Assembly (NCBI RefSeq): GCF_900105905.1 | Contig: NZ_FNSV01000005.1 | Coordinates: 5,208,001 to 5,272,000, forward strand | Origin: Rhodococcus koreensis | GTDB lineage: Bacteria > Actinomycetota > Actinomycetes > Mycobacteriales > Mycobacteriaceae | DNA: 64,000 bases | Reading direction: 5' to 3' | Part shown: positions 60,194 through 64,000 of the stretch, one piece after another | Numbering within the stretch: position 1 is the stretch's first letter | How the letters are laid out: each line of letters starts with the position of its first letter | Translations under genes and position numbers: made by a program | Notes under the pieces: model-generated | Seen by the model: only the letters and a program-made list of their open reading frames with translations | Databases searched by the model: none | Told to the model about the DNA's origin: nothing

Positions 60194-61663
60194 CTACCTG
60201 CCAAAGCGGAAACTCGCCTGGCACGCCTGGCCGAGGAGGGCGATGCCTTCCTCGATGGAGCGCAGGGGAATCGCCCCGTAGCCGATGCGAAAGTGGTTGC
60301 GGGGCGGTACCGGCTGGGTGAAGAAGATGTCGCCCCGTTCGATGAGGACGCCGCGGGCCTCGGCCTCCCGCGCGAGCACCCGGCAGTCGAGATTCTCCGG
60401 ACCGGTCATCCACAGGCTGACCCCGCCGGGCGGGTACGGCTCCTGCGGCCAGGGGAGGTACTTGTCGACGGCCGCGCACAGGCGTTCCCATTTGTGTTTC
60501 ATCTGGGTGCGGTGATGGCGCAGCGCGCGGTGATACTCGCCGCTGTCGATGAGCATCGCCAGCGCCCGCTGCTGATGACCGGGTGGGTGGCGCAGCACGT
60601 ACCGGCGGGCTTTGCGCAGCTCACGCACCAGATCCGCGGGTCCGACGAGGTAGCCGAGGCGCAGACCGGGGGCCAGGAATTTCGAGAAGGTGCCGAGGTA
60701 CACGGCATCGCCGCTGGAGTCGAGGGCCTTGAGCGCCGGGCTGGGACTGCCGTGATAGCGGAACTCGCTGTCGTAGTCGTCCTCGACGATCACGGTGCCG
60801 GATTCCGCGGCGAGCTGCAGCAGACGCTGCCTGCGGTCGATGCCGAGCGTCACGTTGGTCGGATGGTGATGGCTCGGGGTCAGATACATCAGGTCCGTGC
60901 CGCGCAGCGTCTCCGGCGGGCGCAGACCGTGCGCATCGACGTCGATGCCGTACACCTGAGCGCCGGTGCGCAGGAAAATGTGTCGCGCATCGAGGTAACC
61001 GGGGTTCTCGATCGCGACGCGGTGTTCGGGTCCGAGGAGTACGCGGCCGACGAGGTCCAGTCCCTGCTGCGAACCGACGGTGACGAGAACCTCGTCCGCA
61101 CCGGCCTCGATGCCGCGCGACGGCAACAGGTGCTGGCGGATCATGTCGATCAGCATCGGATCGTCCGCGCCGACACTGTCCTGCAGGCTGGCGTAGGCAT
61201 GCGGCTGGTACAGCGCGTCGCGCAGGCAGCGGACCCACGCGCGGGCCGGGAAGCTGCGGATGTCGATCTGCCCGGCCAGGAATGGATACGGGTAGCTGTG
61301 CCAGTCGACGTTCTTCTCGATGTGCGGAACGTCGGCGTCGGGGTACCGCCGGATGCGGGACGACCAGTCGATGCGCGGAATGGTGGCGCGGGCGTCCGTC
61401 GCAAGCGTCTCGATCATGTCGGGATTCACGAACATGCCCGAGCGCTGGTGGCTTTGAACGAGTCCCTCGGCGATCAGTTCCTGATAGGCCAGGTTGATCG
61501 TGTTCCGGGAGATCGCGAGATCGACCGCCAGTTCCCGTGAACTGGGGAGGCGGTGGCGTGGATCGAACAGTCCGTTGGCGATGCCGTGTTCGATCGCCCG
61601 TCGAACCTGCCGGTAGAGCGGTTCGGCGGAATTGCGGTCGACCTCGATCAGTGTTCTCGGCAC
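60194..61663 (-). CDS. MocR/GabR-type regulator (GntR HTH plus aminotransferase domain)
   Basis: A 489-residue protein from GTG 61661-61663, with AGGAGG about 7 bp upstream. The N-terminal GntR winged helix (EPLYRQVRRAIEHGIANGLF, LPSSRELAVDLAISRNTINL) is joined to a fold-type I aminotransferase domain with the PLP lysine in YLGTFSKFLAPGLRLGYLVG. Such regulators sense amino-acid- or PLP-linked ligands and usually control a nearby aminotransferase or dehydrogenase. It follows ald on the same strand by about 100 bp. Confidence 0.87.
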   Translation of the reverse strand: MPRTLIEVDRNSAEPLYRQVRRAIEHGIANGLFDPRHRLPSSRELAVDLAISRNTINLAYQELIAEGLVQSHQRSGMFVNPDMIETLATDARATIPRIDWSSRIRRYPDADVPHIEKNVDWHSYPYPFLAGQIDIRSFPARAWVRCLRDALYQPHAYASLQDSVGADDPMLIDMIRQHLLPSRGIEAGADEVLVTVGSQQGLDLVGRVLLGPEHRVAIENPGYLDARHIFLRTGAQVYGIDVDAHGLRPPETLRGTDLMYLTPSHHHPTNVTLGIDRRQRLLQLAAESGTVIVEDDYDSEFRYHGSPSPALKALDSSGDAVYLGTFSKFLAPGLRLGYLVGPADLVRELRKARRYVLRHPPGHQQRALAMLIDSGEYHRALRHHRTQMKHKWERLCAAVDKYLPWPQEPYPPGGVSLWMTGPENLDCRVLAREAEARGVLIERGDIFFTQPVPPRNHFRIGYGAIPLRSIEEGIALLGQACQASFRFGR

Positions 61664-61766
61664 GCATCGCCTCCTGTGGATCCAAGAGTGGCCAGATGTA
61701 GGCCGACCCGGCACGCCGAGAAGTTCCCGAACGAGCACTTCTCAGTATGCCGGGCCGGCGGCGAAA

Positions 61767-62888
61767 TCAAACCAGGTTGAGCGCGTCGTCGACGCCGACC
61801 GACTCGATCCCGAGTGCGGCACCGACGGCATCGTTGGTGAGGCGTCCGGAGATCGTGCTGACGCCGGCGCGGAGTGCGGCGTTCTCCCGGGCCGCGCGGG
61901 CCAGGCCCTTCTCCGCGATCTGCAGCGTGTACGGCAGGGTCACGTTGGTGAGCGCGTACGTGGACGTGTGGGGCACCGCTCCCGGCATGTTCGCCACGCA
62001 GTAGAACACCGAGTCGTGGACCTTGAACGTGGGGTCCGCTTGGGTGGTGGGCCGCGAGTCCTCGAAGCAGCCGCCCTGGTCGATCGCGATGTCGACGAGG
62101 ACGCTGCCCGGCTTCATCCGTGAGACCAGCGAGTTCGAGATGATCTTCGGTGCCTTGGCGCCCGGGACGAGCACGGCGCCGATGACGAGGTCGGCCTGCA
62201 TGACCTCCTGCTCGATGGAGTAGGCGTTGGCGGCGAGGGTCCGGATCCGCCCCTGGTACATGCGGTCGGCCGCGCGCAGCTTGTCGACGTTCTTGTCGAA
62301 CAGGACGACGTCGGCCCAGGTGCCTGCGGCGACGGCGACGGCGTTCATGCCCGATACGCCGGCACCGATCACGACGACCCGCGCCGGGGACACACCGGAC
62401 ACGCCGCCGATCAGCACACCCCGGCCACCCTCCGGGCGCATGAGTGCCTGCGCACCGACGAGGGGAGCGAGCCTGCCGGCGACCTCACTCATCGGGAACA
62501 GCAGCGGCAGCGAACCGTCGGGAAGCTGAACCGTCTCGTACGCAACCGAATTCGTACCGGCGGCGAGCAGGGCCCGGGTGCACTCCTCGCCGGCGGCGAG
62601 ATGCAGGTAGGTGAACAGCGTGAGGTCCGAACGCATCCGGTGGTATTCCTCCGCGATGGGCTCCTTGACCTTCAGCAGGAGTTCCGCGCTCTGCCACACG
62701 GCGTCGGCGCTGTCGAGGATCTTCGCGCCGGCTGCGCCGTAGGCGTCGTCGCCGATCGACGAGCCCTCCCCCGCACCGCGTTCCACGAACACGTCGTGCC
62801 CGTGGGCAACCATCTCGTGGACACCGGCGGGAGTGGCCGCCACCCGGTACTCGTGGTTCTTGACTTCCTTGGGGATACCGATCCTCAT
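61767..62888 (-). CDS. ald: Alanine dehydrogenase
   Basis: A 373-residue protein with the conserved N-terminus MRIGIPKEVKNHEYRVAATP, the catalytic-lysine region LLLKVKEPIAEEY, the NAD motif VVIGAGVSGMNAVAVA and the late VANMPGAVPHTSTYALTN. It interconverts L-alanine and pyruvate plus ammonia with NAD(H). It is divergent from a class III aminotransferase gene. A likely pair: the aminotransferase makes L-alanine from pyruvate and Ald recycles it. Confidence 0.93.
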   Translation of the reverse strand: MRIGIPKEVKNHEYRVAATPAGVHEMVAHGHDVFVERGAGEGSSIGDDAYGAAGAKILDSADAVWQSAELLLKVKEPIAEEYHRMRSDLTLFTYLHLAAGEECTRALLAAGTNSVAYETVQLPDGSLPLLFPMSEVAGRLAPLVGAQALMRPEGGRGVLIGGVSGVSPARVVVIGAGVSGMNAVAVAAGTWADVVLFDKNVDKLRAADRMYQGRIRTLAANAYSIEQEVMQADLVIGAVLVPGAKAPKIISNSLVSRMKPGSVLVDIAIDQGGCFEDSRPTTQADPTFKVHDSVFYCVANMPGAVPHTSTYALTNVTLPYTLQIAEKGLARAARENAALRAGVSTISGRLTNDAVGAALGIESVGVDDALNLV

Positions 62889-62976
62889 CTGAGACCTCCG
62901 TTAGCTGGGGCTGTTCGCCGCTCCGGCCACATGCCGTGGTGCCGAGCGATACCGAAGTCTGGATCACTCTGGCATG

Positions 62977-63024
62977 GGACCAGAAGGACCAGTTGGGGAC
63001 CGTCTGCGGGGACCAGTCTGGACC
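62977..63024. promoter_or_regulatory. Cluster of GGACCAG repeats between ald and the aminotransferase gene
   Basis: GGACCAG stands at 62977-62983, 62986-62992 and 63010-63016, with the shorter GGACC at 62997-63001 and 63020-63024, all in one direction in 48 bp. MocR/GabR regulators bind direct repeats, and such a gene lies two genes away. Probable operator of the divergent pair. Confidence 0.6.
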
Positions 63025-63113
63025 CATCGAATACCGCGCTTCTGGTTCTGACCTGCGGTCCGCCTCGTCGGTATGGTGTGGATCACAGCCATTCGACAAC
63101 GAAGGAGATGGTC

Positions 63114-64000
63114 GTGGACGTCACCGAATTGCGAGCACGGGCCCGTCGGCACCTCGGACCTCATTTCACCCGCAAGGACACCTGGGAAAGCGACTTTCCG
63201 GTGTTCGTTCGGGGTGAGGGTAGCTATCTGATCGACACCGAGGGAGACCGTTTCCTCGACGGTCTGGCTGGTCTGTTCTGCGTGAACATCGGTCACGGCC
63301 GCGACGACATCGCGAAGGCGGCGAGCGAGCAGATCGGGACGCTGGCGTACGCGTCCAACTGGGGCAGCGCCCACATTCCCGCGATCGAGGCGTCCGCGCT
63401 GATCGCCGATCTGGCGCCCGGTGACCTCGGAACGACGTTCTTCGTCAACTCGGGTTCCGAGGCCGTGGAGACGGCCGTCAAGTTCGCCCGGCAGTACCAC
63501 CGCAGCCAGGGCAACCCGCAGCGAACCAAGATCATCAGCCGCGAGATGGCCTACCACGGAACCACTCTCGGCGCCCTCTCGGTGACGCAGCTGCCCAAGA
63601 TCAAGGATCCGTTCGGCCCGCTGCTGCCCGGGGTCCGCTCCGTACCCAACACGCTCGGTTACCTCGGTGACTGCGGCCCGGCGAACGAACTCGACTGCAT
63701 CGCCGCGATCGAGGCTGTCATCGAGGAAGAGGGCGCCGAGACCATCGCCGCCGTGTTCGCCGAGCCGGTCCAGAACGGGCGCGGCGCCCTGGTCCCGCCG
63801 GACGGATACTGGGCTGCGCTGCGCGCGCTGTGCGACAAGCACGGGATCCTGCTGGTCTCCGACGAGGTGATCTGCTCGTTCGGCCGCCTCGGACACTGGT
63901 TCGGACACGGGCTCACCGGTGTGGTGCCGGACATGATCACGTTCGCGAAGGGCTCCACCTCCGGATACGCCCCGCTCGGCGGTCTGATCGTGCGTGAGCA
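63114..64000 (+). CDS. Class III PLP-dependent aminotransferase, C-terminus beyond the window
   Basis: The open frame reaches the window edge (about 295 residues seen). GTG 63114 has GAAGGAG about 6 bp upstream; ATG 63108 is too close to it. Motifs include DGLAGLFCVNIGHGRDDIA, the PLP phosphate-binding NSGSEAVETAVKFAR, AYHGTTLG, the aspartate in LLVSDEVICSFGR and the start of the lysine segment FAKGSTSGYAPLGG. Omega-amino-acid:pyruvate or taurine/beta-alanine-type aminotransferases look like this. Pairing with Ald supports pyruvate as acceptor. Confidence 0.87.
   Translation, partial: MDVTELRARARRHLGPHFTRKDTWESDFPVFVRGEGSYLIDTEGDRFLDGLAGLFCVNIGHGRDDIAKAASEQIGTLAYASNWGSAHIPAIEASALIADLAPGDLGTTFFVNSGSEAVETAVKFARQYHRSQGNPQRTKIISREMAYHGTTLGALSVTQLPKIKDPFGPLLPGVRSVPNTLGYLGDCGPANELDCIAAIEAVIEEEGAETIAAVFAEPVQNGRGALVPPDGYWAALRALCDKHGILLVSDEVICSFGRLGHWFGHGLTGVVPDMITFAKGSTSGYAPLGGLIVRE

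Noticed and set aside
1..64000. CRISPR arrays, tRNA and rRNA genes
   Set aside because: No regularly spaced repeat array and no tRNA or rRNA sequence was recognised on either strand.

Overview
The window looks like a Rhodococcus-type actinobacterium (R. jostii / R. opacus group). It is very GC-rich, uses GTG and TTG starts, couples genes through ATGA, GTGA and TGATG overlaps, and encodes a protein that matches the residue numbering of the eugenol oxidase known from R. jostii RHA1. No species or replicon is proven. A ParA, a ParA-linked gene and a ribbon-helix-helix gene at 14.8-16.5 kb fit a plasmid or a plasmid-derived region.

Layout. 0-5 kb: an IclR regulator cut by the window edge, a PucR-type regulator, and a DUF3311 protein, solute symporter and amidohydrolase in one operon. 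5-17 kb: accessory DNA with a DNA-ligase relic, a barstar-family gene split by an IS110/IS1111-type element whose insertion can be reversed to the base, a frameshifted secreted protein, two dihydrofolate-reductase-fold proteins, two exported hydrolases and the partition genes. 17,039-59,063: a 42-kb Tn3-family transposon with 54-bp perfect inverted ends, flanked by the 5-bp duplication GGTAC. Its resolvase gene is at the left end and its transposase gene at the right end; the transposase gene has lost an internal segment and its frame. 59-64 kb: a third reductase-fold protein, a MocR regulator, alanine dehydrogenase and a class III aminotransferase that runs off the window.

Cargo. The left half (19.4-34.8 kb) reads as a complete route from eugenol to protocatechuate: eugenol oxidase (coniferyl alcohol), zinc alcohol dehydrogenase and aldehyde dehydrogenase (ferulate), acyl-CoA ligase (feruloyl-CoA), MaoC hydratase, SDR dehydrogenase and amidohydrolase (non-retro-aldol side-chain shortening of the phd/cou type, giving vanillate), VanAB (protocatechuate plus formaldehyde) and a formaldehyde dehydrogenase. 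Two MarR proteins, a PadR protein, an AraC protein and a PAS-ANTAR protein lie among these genes. A 13-bp palindrome (TCAGG-N3-CCTGA) stands before both the eugenol oxidase and the aldehyde dehydrogenase/MarR pair, which suggests one regulon.

The right half (36.7-56.3 kb) is a second catabolic module of unknown substrate: PucR plus MHS transporter; DJ-1 protein, old-yellow-enzyme, TetR, acetoacetate-decarboxylase-like protein, aldehyde dehydrogenase, quinone-oxidoreductase-like protein and esterase, tied together by ATGTAAGC operators; a membrane protein and a saccharopine-dehydrogenase-like protein; and an AraC-controlled acyl-CoA dehydrogenase, SDR and kinase operon. A scrambled resolvase copy and an HNH fragment at 35.8-36.7 kb mark the seam between the halves, as if the element was assembled from two.
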